From Molossus alvarezi (Eukaryota > Chordata > Mammalia > Chiroptera > Molossidae), in contig CM073898.1 of the NCBI GenBank assembly GCA_037176705.1, forward strand, positions 42,819,488-42,883,487: a stretch of 64,000 nucleotides of DNA. The letters run 5' to 3'. Below, piece by piece: positions 9,498-22,700 of the stretch (position 1 is its first letter; every line of letters begins with the position of its first letter). The position numbers and the translations under genes are program-made. The notes beneath the pieces are model-generated. The model was not told the DNA's origin. It worked only from the letters and a program-made list of their open reading frames with translations, and ran no database searches.

Positions 9498-12400
9498 GCT
9501 ACTGAAAACAAATCCACTTGTTAATGTTCAACTCTCCTATCTGGCTGTGGAACAGGCTAGCAACAAAGGGCAGATAGATCAGTTCTTTTAGGCGGCCACA
9601 CCAACGATAAATCAGAAACAATAAAGCTGGAGACAGGCTTGCTGGGCCCCAGCTGGTATTGCTTATATCTGTCCTAAGCAATCAGGAATCATGAAGAAAC
9701 TTCTTTTTGGAACGCCTAACCGCAAGACTTCACAGTGACCGCCTCGATCCCACATGCCCATGTGCTGAAGAGGAGTGACGGGGACTGGATACTTTATTCT
9801 TTTTGACAAGATCAATCAGTCTCTCTGGAATCTCTCCATGGCCCACTTGCCTGGCCCACTCCCATCCTCCACTCCAGTCCCTGTACAAGACAGCAGTAAT
9901 AAACCGATGAAGCATTGCCTCCCTCCATTGCCTTTGCCAGCGGCTAGCCAAACCTTGGTATGCCCTGACCTGGAGCGCAGCTCAAGACAGGGAGCACCGT
10001 GACCTCTGAGAGAGTAAACAGAGCCACTGCACCCCAAAATTCTGTAAATGGCAAAATCATGCCAAGAAAACCCTTATCCTCAAACAATGAGGTCTTAAAC
10101 CCCCACCGGGCCAACTAAGATGCCAGCAAGGTCCAGGGGGTTGGTAATGCACCATCAGCCAGGGTAATCTGCAAACTAATGCTCTGTCCACAGCCCTGGG
10201 AATGATGGTAGGTCTCTGGCCAGAACCAAGCCCTCCCTCCCACCGTGTCATCTCTCACACCTGTGCACACGCCGAGACACGGGCCCAGATAGTCCTGGTC
10301 TAGAAACACACTCTGGGAACATCCTAGCCTTTGCAGATAGACTGGCTTCTTCTCCATCTTCTCATTGTGGGGGCCACAAATGGCATTTCCTTTTTATTAA
10401 TTACTGCAGCTTCTACCTATTGTCAGTCACCAGAACCTGCCATATGGTTACCATCAGGTGTGTTCAAGTTCCTGTTATGCGGCATTCCTGGATGCCCTAA
10501 ATAGATATTGCAGAATCTGCTTGTGTTTTCGCAGGGCCACTTATGTTTCAAAGAAGCTCATTCCACTTCTAGTGACTGCTAAGGGGGGGTGGGGGGAGGG
10601 CTCTCTGTGCAACGCTGTGCTCTACTGAAAACCCCAGTGCTTCCCAATGACTGCAGCTTCCCTTCTCCCCTGCACTGCTACCGTGCACTGGGGAGCATAC
10701 TGCTGCCTTTGGGGAAGAGACTATAAGGAGTGTTCTTCTAGCATTTTAGGCAGGTGAAACATTGGGGAGGGTGCTAGGAAGATCAGTGAAGGGTATATCC
10801 TCTCTCCATCAAAACTAGATACATAAGAAACAAAAATAACCCAAAAGAGCCCCCAGAGAAAGCATGTAAATAAACTATGTCACACCTAGTATGACTATGA
10901 AGAAATCCTTTTAAAATAATTTTATATTGCCACTGATCTAAATACAAGTGGCACCCATCTCTGTGCTTTCGAGGACACTATAAGAATGACACTTCAACGG
11001 AAACACCCAAACCATGTCAAGTGCCCAGTCTTTTCTGCCCCCATTAGTTCATTGTCTGACACTTGAGTATCTCCATTTTTTTCCCACCATCCCAGGTGCA
11101 ATCAAGTTGGAAAATTCCTCCCTGGATCCTGACACTCTGAATAAGGTACAGTCATGTGGCCTGAGTAGATAAGCCCTGTGTTAAATCCTGAAATAACTTG
11201 GCATCTGATTGGACATGATTTTCTACATACAATTTCTGTGGCTTCTGAATGAATAACTGGCCCTACTTCTAGTGGTTACAAAGAGCCTGCAGGACCAGAT
11301 CGATGCTGAATTTTATAATTTTATGATAGCCTTACCATCAGTAGGACATTTCTAGAAAATTACTCCAAAACATAATTTTGTCCGTTGGTTTATATAGACA
11401 CATGTACTTCAATGTCTATGTTGAACTTGATTTATAGATGTAAATACTTCCTATTTCTGGGTTTAACTTAAATTCATACTTTTCTTGACCTAGGGCCCCT
11501 GGAGGTGAACCAATAACTCTGCACAGAGGTACAGAAGTGTCCATTCACATACATATGCACCCCTCTCCACAGAGACTAGGAACATAGAAATGTGATCAAG
11601 TGCAGAATTCTGGCTTAACTTCCAAGATTCTCTGTTCCAAATTACTTTTTATTATCCAAAGATTTTCAGAAATATCTAGTATCTTCCCAGGGTACATTAA
11701 AGTCTACTTTCCATTCTGAGGGAAAAAAAGTTCATTGAAACAAGGCACCTTCTGTCTTACTATAGATATAACCTTCTTTAAGGAATGAGTGTGACAGGAG
11801 CCCCCGGTATTGGTTTGCCCTCTTGTGTATACAAACTTGTGGGTGATGGGGGATGGCTACACCTCTGGCAGGAATCAAATGCCCTCCATACTTTCTCGGC
11901 TCTTGGTGAGGGGGTGCCCACATCTACAATATTGGTGTCCAGACTGGTCACTGTGGCCTCGCAGCCACATCATAAATAGAAACCAACCCCATTCGAGGAA
12001 AAATGAGTCACCAGAACAAAAGAGCAGGTCAGCATCCAGGGCTCAAAGTCACATTTCTACAAACACCTGCTTGTTCTCAGATAAGACCTGCTCAGAATCT
12101 CAAACAAAGAAGGGCAGGACTCTATTGATAAAATCCTCTGCTCTAGGCTGCTAAGTGAGGCACAACCCTCCTGGTATGGTTAAGTGGAGAGAACAGACGG
12201 GGAAACCCCCAGAGTGCTCCAAAAGATCACGATCCCCAGCCTTCATGTGCCCCCACAGCCTGTGCTAAGATAAGCTTTCGAAATGTCCAGAGTACTGATC
12301 CAAAGGGTAGGTTGTGTCAGGCGGATAGAATAAGTTCCTAGCTGGGACAGTATCTTGGAGGAGTAGAATATGTGTGTAGGGGGTATGCAAAAAATGTGAA

Positions 12401-13742
12401 TTGAGCCTGGATTTGGAATTGAACTGAATTGAATTGGTATTGACCCTTGCTCAATATAAAAATAACAATTAAACAGAGGGCCAGGTGTTCCTGCCAGTCC
12501 ATGAGAGGGTCTAGTAAATGTAAGTAGTGGCCTCCCATCTGCCCTGTGAGCTACTCTCATCAGGGCAAACTGAGGTTGATTCACTTGAAGTCAGTCCAAG
12601 CCTGAGGCCCCGCTGGGACCATGGGAAAGGGATTCTTGGCATTCTTCCTTCCTGCCCAGGCCTGGAACCTCCCCTCCCCCGGCTCTCTTCTCTGTCTGGA
12701 TCCATAGTGCCCTCCTCACCTGTCTTCCCAGGGATTCCATCTGTCCATTTTACAACTTCATTTTCACTTCTAATTGAAAACTTCTCCTCCCCTCCCCTCC
12801 AGGACTAGACTGGAGCTCAACTCCAATAGCATAGAACAGAGAGAGGTCTGGTTTGGCCTTTAGAAACATGTCCCAGACCTTCCTCTTCTGGGTGCCATCA
12901 CCTCCAGAGTGGGGAAGTGAAGAGGGAAAAAGGCAGCCCGCTCCCAGTTTGGCACAAATACTTGACAGTCGCCTCTGTGTTATTCTCAACCATTATTATA
13001 ATTTGTCTCTGGGCACACTGAGGTTGGATGAGGGCATCAACTTGCCCCATTGACAGGCTCCCTGCCTCCAAGCGGCTCCCACATTTTCCCACTAATATCA
13101 ACCACATTATTCCAATGCAGCAGGGTCTGCATGTTGGCACCTCCCACTCTCGCCAACCATCCCTGGGCAAAGGCCCGATCATCTTCTGGCGCTCTCAGGG
13201 ATGGTGAGGGAGAATGTCATGCACACCACCGTCCCCACGGCCACCCCTGCTCTCCTGGCTCCTTCCTGGGGAGGTGGAGTGGTCAGGTTGGTGCTCTGAG
13301 CAGCATCTCGCTAGAAACCCTGTGGCTGCCCCTGGTTGCATTCTGTCCTCGGTCTCGAGCCCAAGCTGTAACTGTAGGACCACAGGAAAACACATCGTTC
13401 ATTCTCTGATATTCACTTTGGATATTAAACTTTCAGAATTTTGTCTGAAGAATCCCTCAGCTTACATGTGTGAAACCACTGCTCTCTCCCATAAAGCCCA
13501 GTGCCTAACCCTAGGGCTCCTGTACTGTTTCCATACTTTCCGTCAAGCCCCACCTCCCCCTACTCTAGAGAGGGCCTTGCCTTACTCATCCTGCCCCACA
13601 CCTTGCCCCGCACCTGCCGGGTACACCAGTGTTCAGGACTGAACCCGTGGGTGGCTGTGCTGCTCCACGCCCAGGTTCTGCCCGGGGGGAGCTCTCTATT
13701 CTCTATGGATCTCGGCAGGGTCCTGATAACAGCACATTGGAA
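9495..13742. other. Repeat-poor unique block
   Basis: About 4.2 kb with almost no recognisable repeat, which is unusual in this window. AT-rich patches such as 10380-10560 (tttttattaattactgcagc) and 10900-11000 look like conserved non-coding DNA. There is a G-rich spot at 10580-10600. Overlapping short frames at 12.2-13.9 kb, on both strands, reflect higher GC content and have no recognisable domain. Confidence 0.45.
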
Positions 13743-13876
13743 ATGCAGCTTTCCTGGCCCACATGGACAGGTTTTTGTCTATTTTCATCGTTTCCCTGCT
13801 CTATTTAAATATGGTGTCTGTGACTGAGTTTCGTGTTCCGGAGGCATGCGGTCCAGAGAGAAGGAGCCAGAGTAGC
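13743..13876 (+). repeat. Unassigned repeat, copy A of an inverted pair
   Basis: This stretch matches the reverse complement of 15059-15202 at about 75-80 percent identity by hand alignment. Shared cores are 'ggacaggtttttgtctat', 'aatatggt' and 'ccggaggcatgc', followed by 'gagccagag'. The translated frames also match (both start DRFLS.FI). I do not recognise the family. Confidence 0.7.
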
Positions 13877-15058
13877 TTCTCTGCCTTGGCGCTCAGGAAA
13901 GAGCAAATGGGGCTGCCACCTGCCCGGTCTGGGGATGGTTCCAGAATGGCTCAGGTTATTCACAGCACAGATCCACCCGGGGGTAAAAATACCATCCCAG
14001 AAGGACTCTCCTTCTAGCCACAAAAATACCTATGTGGGTATAGAGAGACTCAAAAAAAATGACACAAGGTTTAGGAGAAATCGTCCCCTTAGAAAAGAAC
14101 TGAAGTCATTAGTGTTGGCCTTACAAGAAGGAAGATAAAGCGATCTAGCAGGAGAGAACGAGGGCAGCTTCAGAAGGACATAAACTGAAGAGAGAGCACA
14201 AAGACATTGCAGGAGAAACTTCCTGACCATGAGACTTCCGGAGAGTTTTGCACGGTGTCTCTTTGGGAGATACAGAACAGCAGACAAGATCAGTTCTCCT
14301 TGGTGGGGCCTACTCTGAAGCAGAGGATTAAGCTGGGCGATTGGACTAAGTCCTCTCCAGCCTTGGTCATTTACAATTAATTTTAGAGGAGGGCTGACTT
14401 TCTCAGTGGAAGGGTTTATCCTCCGCAAGCTCTTTGTGTGTACCCTTATGAGCTTCATCCTTCAGATTACAGGTGCATTTATACCATCACTGTGAGCCAC
14501 ACAACAGGCCCAAAGGTGCATGACATGAAGATTGCCCTGTCTTATGCCTCATCATGAGGGCCCAAATCCCTCCTCTCCACCTTCTCTACCTGACTTAGTA
14601 CCAGCCTCACACTTCCTGCGCTGTCCTCCCAGACCTCGAGAGTTATAAGAGGTAGTGATGTCTCCACATTTCACATTCCAGCTTTGGATGTGCATATTCC
14701 TAAGAATTCATTACAAACTCTCTGTTGCCTTTGACTTGGACTTGTCCCCGGAGACTGAGAATCTGTCCTTAGAAGTCAAAGAACAACTGATCGCTGACGT
14801 GGCTGTATTTCCAACTCAGAAATTTCTTTAGGGTGCTGGCCCTTTGAGATGTCCGTCCTGCATCTGTTACCAGCAAGAGATCTTCTTCAGCTCCCCAAAG
14901 TTATTCTGAATCTCCATATAAATCTGGGGAAAAATAAAGAATTGTCCACATTATCAAAAAGATAGTATAAAACAACCAATGTGCTACAATCCAAGAACAA
15001 ATTACTGTACCATTGGATGGTTAATGTGTAAAGTAAACTATAGCATCCCCTCCATGCT
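13877..15058. other. Spacer between the inverted-repeat copies
   Basis: 1.18 kb of sequence with no recognised gene or repeat. The minus frame at 14030-14458 (142 codons) is unrecognised. Nothing in it looks like a transposase or integrase. Confidence 0.4.
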
Positions 15059-15202
15059 AGGCTGAGCAGCAGCTCTGGCTCCGTCCCTTGGACTGCATGC
15101 CTCCGGGACATGGAACACAATCCAGAAACCATATTGAAGCAGTGCATGAAAAGGATAAACATAGACAAAAACCTGTCCGTGTAGGCAAGGAACATTGCAT
15201 GG
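15059..15202 (-). repeat. Unassigned repeat, copy B of an inverted pair
   Basis: Inverse-complement partner of 13743-13876. Similarity fades below about 15059 and above about 15202, so the shared unit is roughly 130-145 bp. No target duplication or A tail is visible at the edges. Confidence 0.7.
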
Positions 15203-15849
15203 AACAAGTAGAATATGACCTACTAATTATTCAGAGATGATTCCACCATGCATTCCAAGGTGTGCTCATTTCTCAGGCTGGAGTTTTATGATATTTCATC
15301 TCTTTTGAATACATTTTGTCTCTTGATCAATGTTATATGATACCAAAAAAATGAGGATGCTAAACAACAGAAAAGGGAACCACTTAACTCATTAAACCTA
15401 TGGCTAGACGTGTTCAGCCAGCAAGCACTCTTAGGCTCAAAGCACCCCTGTTTTAAGAACACATTCTTATAGCAGGTGACTCTGCGCACTGCAGCTTAGG
15501 ATGATGTGACAGTCCAAATGAAGGTGACAGAGGGGAAATAGTTCCAGCTCCCAAAGATCAATAAATGAAAATAGGGTCACATGGTGAGATGCAGCAGGTT
15601 CTATTGTTGTGGAAGCTCTGTGGTTCTCATCTTTTTTCTTCCATCTGAGACATTAGTTCTAGAATAAAGTATTTCAAATATCAAACTAACTAGAACAGCT
15701 GTTGCCACTTCCTCTACTTTAGTATGCCCCATCAAATTCCAGTTCCACATCAACATAAGGCAACTCCCTGGCAACATCTTAGGATGATGCCCATGAACCT
15801 TAATACATCATAAAATAATCATAAAAACAAAACAAATGAAAGCCAAGGC
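15203..15849. other. Unique sequence, no gene seen
   Basis: Nothing recognised beyond AT-rich single-copy sequence. Confidence 0.5.
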
Positions 15850-15960
15850 TACAGTATTTGCTATGTGACAGGCACTGATCTAAGTGCCTTACACTTGATT
15901 CTCACAACAAAGTGATGACGTAGGGACTGTCATCATTTCCGTCGCCCAGACAGGGACACA
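15850..15960 (-). repeat. MIR SINE relic
   Basis: 'gctatgtgacaggcactgat', 'ctaagtgccttacacttgat' and 'tctcacaacaaagtgatgac' match the inverse of the MIR 3' half. Confidence 0.75.
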
Positions 15961-16054
15961 GGCTGCTCCTTCAGTGCAAGGAAGCTGTGAGCTCCCAGGG
16001 AAAGTGCCCATCTCTTCCTACCTTCTGCCCTTCGGTAGTAACAATAATGGCTAA

Positions 16055-16225
16055 AATTGTTAACATCCGATGTGTCCAGCACTGTACAATCAGTCCTTAC
16101 AATAAATAGAAAAGCCAGACATTGCCTCTCTTTCACCTAGTAGGCAACTGAGACTTAGAGAGGTTTTTCAAAAATAGCCCAAAGTAACAAAGCTAGAAGG
16201 TAGCAGAGCTTGGACCTACACACAG
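16055..16225 (-). repeat. MIR SINE relic
   Basis: 'gtgtccagcactgtacaatc', 'ggcaactgagacttagagag' and 'agcagagcttggacc' match the inverse of MIR. It lies 95 bp from another MIR in the same orientation. Confidence 0.7.
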
Positions 16226-18189
16226 TCTGTCTCATTACAAAACCTTGGCTCCTAAGTCTTACTCTATTCTCCCTCCTGAGTACTTCCCATCTCTAGAACA
16301 CTTGCAATTGCCACCAAAACCCAGCCTCTTGGGTTATTTTCATCAAATTTGAAAGTCCTTCCTGAGGCTGAAGACAGTCAAGTGGATTGCTCCCAGAGAG
16401 CCCAGTGGCACCGTTGCCATCCGTTGGCCTCGGCCACAGCTGTGGTTTCCAAAGGAAATAACTCATGCAGCCGTTGGCGCATCTGTCACTCACTGGAGCC
16501 AGGACTTGCATCAGAACCTGGGGCCCCACAGGGAGAGAACAGCAGCTACGTCAAACTGATGGGCATCAGCACAGGTCACTGTAGGATCTGTGAGCCTTCC
16601 TCCCTGGATCTGAGGTCAGCCCCACTGTGATCCACTCTCCCTGCTTCAGAAGGTCAGGGAGAACTGCACTAGGCTTCACTCTAGATCTGTGGAGATAGTG
16701 CATCCCAGCACCCTGGACTGGCTAAGGTGTTGGCCAATCAGCAGGCATGGTCTAAATTAGGTTAAGTGTCTTCAAACTTCCTTCGATTAAAAAAGAAAGG
16801 AATTGGGAACTCATGCTAAAGGGAAGATTCTCAATAAGAAGTGGGGTCCTTCTTGAAGTCCCCGAAAGAGTAAAGGGCATGTAAACCTTCAGGAAGCAAC
16901 AGGAGTTTGATGAGGACACACAAAAAAAGGGAAAATATCCGGGCAGTATGTGAGGGTGGCAAATTCAGAGAAAACTAGAATGAATAGTGTCAATTGGATT
17001 CCGTTGAATGCAAAATTCTATAAACATTAACGGAGCATCGGCTAAGCACTTACATCTAAATGTAGGGACTACATACAAAAGTTACTGTACCTGCATCTTC
17101 TTATACTCTTGCTGAGGAGCCAAGACATATGTGCTTGGCACCCTGAATAAAAGGAAAGGCTGACATGTGAGTAAGTGCTAAGATAAGGGATAAGTTCTGT
17201 GAAAATCAGAGGATGGAGGTATGTGTTTGCTTAGATGGGCAGAAAACTCTTTGTGGGCGATGTAGCATTTGGTCTGGGGCCCAGAACTGGTTCTGTAGAA
17301 TCTAGCACTCAAATCTTCTCTCCCTAACCACAGCCTCCGAAGGTACTTGCATAGGTGTCTGGGAGAACCAATAGTTGTGCTCTAACTGAATTATTTCTGT
17401 TCTGTGACAGGTGGTTTCCCATGCCACCTTCTTATGGATCTCTGAATCCCTCCCAGGACCCAGCCTTCCCCTGTGGATACAGAAAATCTTTAATCCTGTA
17501 CCCTACAAGCTGCAATAGCTGCTTTGCCATGTGATGGTTTTCTGTGGGTCAGAACTCAGAAAGAGGAGAAAAGGCCTGGGTAATTGAGATATCAGGATGT
17601 CAATTCTTTTCTGTTGCAGAATTTTCGAAAAGTAAAGTAAAACTAAATATTTTTTAAAGCTTTTTTTTTATCCTGAAAATATAACCATTGAGATGAATTT
17701 AGCCAAGGTACCAATGCACAAATGTCTACCTTTGAGCTATTCAAACTATAAAGAAGACAAAGTAATTTTTAAACCCTTCTTAAAAAAACAAATGGCAGAT
17801 AGGACCCAATAATCCAATATCTTCCTATGTTGAGTCAAAGACTACCCTTCATCAACCTTGATGGGGGTGAGAATACACACTGCTTGACGATTAAAATGTC
17901 TAGTGACTTTAGGAACACTGGATGAAGGTGCCTTTCCCAATAATCTCTTCTTTGTTCTACACACTTAAAAAACGCCCTTACTCTACAAGGTTATCTATAT
18001 GAATCCAAAGAACTTAAAAAGAGCCTCATGCATCTCATCCTAAAGTGGGTTCTTGAGATGTTCTGAAGTGACCTGAGGACAGCAACACACATCTGACTGG
18101 AAAATCCAATGTGTTGGTATCTCTCATAAGGCACTGAGGTTTCATTAGCCTCCCTTGAGCATCTGATAATCCTTCCCTCGGAAGAGTGT
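16226..18189. other. Unique sequence, no gene seen
   Basis: Single-copy sequence. A plus frame (16349-16630) is unrecognised. AT-rich around 17620-17800. Confidence 0.5.
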
Positions 18190-18335
18190 GGTGGTCTGAT
18201 TGCCCTAGTAGAATATCAGCTCCTCAAGGACAAACTCACCCTCAAGGTCTTCTCCTTTGGTGTCCTTCAGCACCAACTACAGTGTCTGGAATCGTAGAAG
18301 ATCTCCAGACGTTTAGGTTGAACTAAACAAATGAA
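18190..18335 (+). repeat. L2 3'-end fragment
   Basis: 'tcagctcctcaaggac', 'ccttcagcaccaactacagt', 'gtctggaatcgtagaag' and 'ttgaactaaacaaatgaa' follow the L2 terminal pattern in order. Confidence 0.65.
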
Positions 18336-19156
18336 GGCAATGTCAATCGCAAATCGTCATACTTGCACCAGAAGGCAAGATTCAGGTTCTGGGAGAGCAT
18401 TTAAGTAAGAAAATGAGCATTAGGCAGGACCAGATAGGCCAGAGGTCCTGTGAACTCTGGATTCTTGGTCTCCCTTTCAAGCTTTCTCTGATCAATAATC
18501 CAGCCTTGGGATTGAATCAAGATGAACTAATGTCAGCAAGCCAACAGGAGACTGATCTCCTTCCTATTTCCCCAGAGCATAGCACCATATTGGCACTTTG
18601 CAGAAGCTCAGCAATGTTTATTGAACAGAACTGGAAATATTTTTTAAAAATCTCTTTCATGTTTCAGAGGTTTAAAGGACAAGAAGAACAAATTAAAGAA
18701 TAGGAAGACCCTTCCCACTGGATGTTCTGTGTCATTTTCTGGAATGTAGAAAGTTAGAGTTAATAAACCAAGGCCTTGCACACAAATGTCCTTCTCAAAC
18801 CACTGTGATACACAGACACCAACTACACAAGAGCAGAGCCAACTCCAGTTCAACGTCTCCACCTCCACTTTTACTACTATCTCAGCCTGGCACTTTCTGA
18901 AAGGCCTGATGCCCAAAAGGAGCTGTAGCAGTGAGTCTTCAGGGTCTCCTAAAGAGGAAAACAAAATTCTCTTTTAGGGCACTTGACCTAGGGGATCTTT
19001 AGCTGGAGGCCATCATATGCTTCAGAAAGCCCATGAACTCTGGAATTCTTTCATGTGTACGCACATTTTCCTGAGAAGGCCCTGCCATACCTTGTATTGG
19101 TTTCTCAAAGGGATCTATAACCTGAGTGAAATGTTAAAAATTAGTGATTAAATAGA
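18336..19156. other. Unique sequence, no gene seen
   Basis: Two antiparallel frames near 18644-18977 mirror each other and have no recognisable domain. Confidence 0.5.
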
Positions 19157-19357
19157 AAGGAAGGGAAAGAAAGAGAGAGAGAGAGAGAAACACCTATGTG
19201 AGAGAGACACATCAATTAGCTGCCTCCCACAGGACCCTGACTGGGGCCTGGGATCAAACCTGCAACCAGGTACGTGCCCTTGACCAGGAATCAAATCCTT
19301 GACCCCTTCATTCTATGGGCCCACTCTCTAACTGCTGAGCAAAACCTGCCAGGGCTG
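19157..19357 (-). repeat. VES SINE, diverged
   Basis: GA-rich segment (complement of the CT-rich VES middle), 'atcaattagctgcctccc', 'gtgcccttgaccaggaatc', and a head complement ending 'cctgccagggctg'. It is more diverged than the 54.0 or 59.9 kb copies. Confidence 0.85.
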
Positions 19358-19416
19358 ATATTTTAAGTTTGATCAAAATCATTTGGTGGGTAATAGACTC
19401 AAAAATGTTCTATATT

Positions 19417-19570
19417 AGAAAGGCAGCATGGGGTGATAGAGCATAGAATTTAGATTCAGACCCACTTGAAGTTGACCCCTGACGCTGCCACTTACCAGCT
19501 GCCTGACCAAGGTAAGTACTTAAACAACCTGAGCTCCTATATAATGGGAACAATAATACCCGCCTTCCAG
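19417..19570 (+). repeat. MIR SINE
   Basis: 'gatagagcatagaatttag', 'gctgccacttaccagctgcc', 'tgaccaaggtaagtacttaa' and 'ataatgggaacaataatac' show the full MIR order, from tRNA-related head to core. Confidence 0.85.
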
Positions 19571-19671
19571 AAGCCAATAACACACAGAGAAAGCACTAAA
19601 TTCAAGTTTCCTTTCTTGTTTCATTAGTAGCCTTCCTCCTTCACTCTTCCTCTTTTCCTTTATTTCTCTTC

Positions 19672-19718
19672 TTTCCTTCCTTCCTTCCTTCCTTCCTTCC
19701 TTCCTTCCTTCCTTCCTT
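19672..19718. repeat. (CTTC)n microsatellite
   Basis: About 11 CTTC units, near-perfect, in a longer pyrimidine-rich region (19630-19718). Confidence 0.97.
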
Positions 19719-22700
19719 GAGTACTAAGCACCAATACTCTGAACAAATGCTCCCTTTCAAAGAGTACAAATCTGTCACCTAAGAAGTGGACACACTATTT
19801 ATTACATGGCCTGACAACACTATCCTTTCACTGAAAAAGTAGTGGGTTTTTGCACCACGAGCAACACTGAGCAACTTTCTCTCTGTTGCTTGTTATTTTA
19901 TATAAATTAAACCAAATAAATTATGAATTACATGTAGATTATAATTACTAATGGTTAACGGTGAGAAGTGGCCCAAGAAAACAACAGGGATGAGAGGAGC
20001 TTATAATTTTTGAAAATGTGAGCACCAAATTCTCATGTTTTCACAAAGAAAGGTACTGTACAATCAATTCTAATAATATCAACACCACGTCCCAGAGCTA
20101 TGGTCTACATGTGCCTTCACAACTCAGTTTTGCATAACTGAACTACTCAAAATACTTCTGATAGTTCGGGGAGGGGGGAGGGGGCGAATCTGGCCTTATG
20201 GATGCTTTAAAGTTACACTACATGAGTCATGTAAGGCTCTCCTCTGTCCCCTCCATCTGTGGAGAGAGGAGGAGAGAACAAAACAGGCGATGGAGCCAGG
20301 GTAACCAAGGGTGTGGGGTGTGGGGAGAGGAATGGTGAGATTTCAGAGCTTGCCAACACTTATAAAAGTCCAAAGGTTGATTTTTTGGCATCGGTTTTAC
20401 CCAAGTGGAAAATTCCCAATTTTCTCTACTTGGTCCTTTCTCTCAGAGGAAATGCAGTTTTGTTGGACTCAAGCAAATGTATCTTCCTTTCCTAATTTTC
20501 ATGTTCTGGATTCAATACTAATTTACATCCACATTTGTGCCGGAGATCTTAAAAATATGCTGTTGTTTCCTTCCCAGGCTGCAGGATGGGGGTGGGGAGG
20601 GGGCGGAGGCGTGGGCATGAAAGAAAGGAGAGAGGGAATGTGGAGGGAGGAGAAGAAAGAAAAACTTTACCCGGTAAGCATTTTCCATACTTAATAATTT
20701 GATTTTGAAGGCTAGTCATATCAAAGAGCAAAATATTCAATATTGTTAATTCAGTTTTGCAAAATATATTCTTAATTTAAAAATGATTTTGCTCCGGGTG
20801 GTAGTGCAGTAATAAAGCAGTTATTGACCAGAGCTTATTGATTGTAGAGTCTGCGGGCAAAGAGCACCGACCTTGCTCACACTCTTACTGCTCCCTCCCT
20901 CCCTGGCCTTCTTCATCTCTGCTCGCTCAATAATATATTATTAATATATATTTTTAGCAAAAACTGTATGTTACAAGGTTAAGGGCTTCTTAGTGATTTT
21001 TTTTTTCAAGCTACTCTCTGCCTTTGGGATGTTAGGGGGAGAATAAATTCAGTAACCAAGTGTCTAGATATAAATGGCTTTCCATGGAAATACTTCACCC
21101 ACCACTGAAAAGTACCTTGTCACCACCCACTCTTTTCTGTCACATAAGGACAGAAAGAAAAATCTCCCTAAGCCAAAGAAGGTGGCAGCAGCTTGGTCAA
21201 CAGTGTGACTATGGAGAGGAAACCACACCATGGCTGTAAAAATCAAATTCAGGACATGTGTGTGTCCTTTCCAGGAAAGTAACTCTGAGCCCAAAATCTG
21301 TGGTCATATCAGATTCGACCAGCAGTGTCCAAATCCTTCTAGCGGCTCTTTTGAGCTGCTTGCCCCGACACCTGGACGGCCATCTCCTTACAGCACAACC
21401 AGATAGGATCTGCAGCAATTGCTTACTTTTAGTATTTTCACATAAACCATCTTTCATATCTGTCTGGCTTTTTTCCAGGTTGATCTCATTTCCCTAATCA
21501 CTGTACACATCTTTCGAAGGCAACCACTATGCCACATGCTCCTTCACTATCCCTTCTAGGACTTCTAGGACCCGTCATGTGCCAGGGTCATAGTAAGCTT
21601 ACAGTTAGTAATTATCAAATTGCAATGTAAATGATGCACAGCTCTGTATTCAACTTCCTTTCAAAGAAAGCAAAAGCACAGAACATAATAATGCAGTTTG
21701 CTTCTGCCCTCTGCACTGGGAGCCTCCCTAACCATGTGGTTTGCCTGTCTCCACATGTGCGCCAGGTGAGGGAAGGAAATGCTAGGCATCATTGAGTCCA
21801 GGGAACACTGCAGAGAACTATTTTACACCGTTGCATCCTGAGGTAGAATGCTTGAGCAGTTTGCTTTCATGTCATGTATGAAGAAAGAGGAAAGAACACT
21901 GATCACACCTCCCAAACACTGAATTCAGAGGCCAGCAAATCTCCAGGCTCATAGAGAGATTAAGACTGAAAGTGAATGAGGGTGATCGTCATCTGCCATA
22001 TCTCATCATACAATATTAGCCGCATCTCCTTGTAATACTCTCATGAATGTAGTCCTTCCTCAGATGGCAGAAGAGACACGCATACAGAAAAATCCGGGTT
22101 TCTCTGATTTCCTTCACACTGTTGTATCCCCATGCCTGGGCTCCTGCTTCTACAAAGAAAAGTCCATCCAAGAAAGGCAATATTCATAAAGGATAGGAAA
22201 TATGGAAGAGGATCTAGATCTCTTACTTGCTGCTGGTTCCACTGCCCACTGAGAGGGGACAAAGAGGACACCAGTGATGCAGTGATGGAACATGATGGCC
22301 TCATATAAACAACCCAGGTGAGCAAGGAGAGATGCTGGGCTCTACCCACGAGCTGTGTGGCCACTGACAGGATACTCAGCCTACAGGTCCCAGCAGGCAT
22401 CCGCTGCTCACCGGAAGAGTTTAATAAAAAAGAATGCATGGAAGTGCTTTTACAAAGATGTGAGGAGGATAAGGGAGCCAACAAGGAACAGCAAAGGGGC
22501 CAGCATCAGCAGCAAGTCTTCAGCATCGTAGGTCTGAATGGGACACGACGGAGCACAGGGGCTTCTGGGAAAGAGTGGAAAGTGTAGGTGTGGGAAAGAA
22601 GCCTCCTGAAGCAATGTGACCATAGAGGAGTGTGGGCACTGCCCACGCCACCCGGGGGGTGAGAAACCCCACCCCTGTCTCCTGGCACCTTCTAACCTCA

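Noticed and set aside
13743..15202. A 1.46-kb DNA transposon bounded by long inverted repeats
   Set aside because: Arms are only about 78 percent identical, have no defined ends or target duplication, and the spacer has no transposase signal.
20790..20950. Possible SINE ('gtggtagtgcagtaataaag' then AT-rich end)
   Set aside because: No A/B box pair, no target duplication and no match to the VES head.
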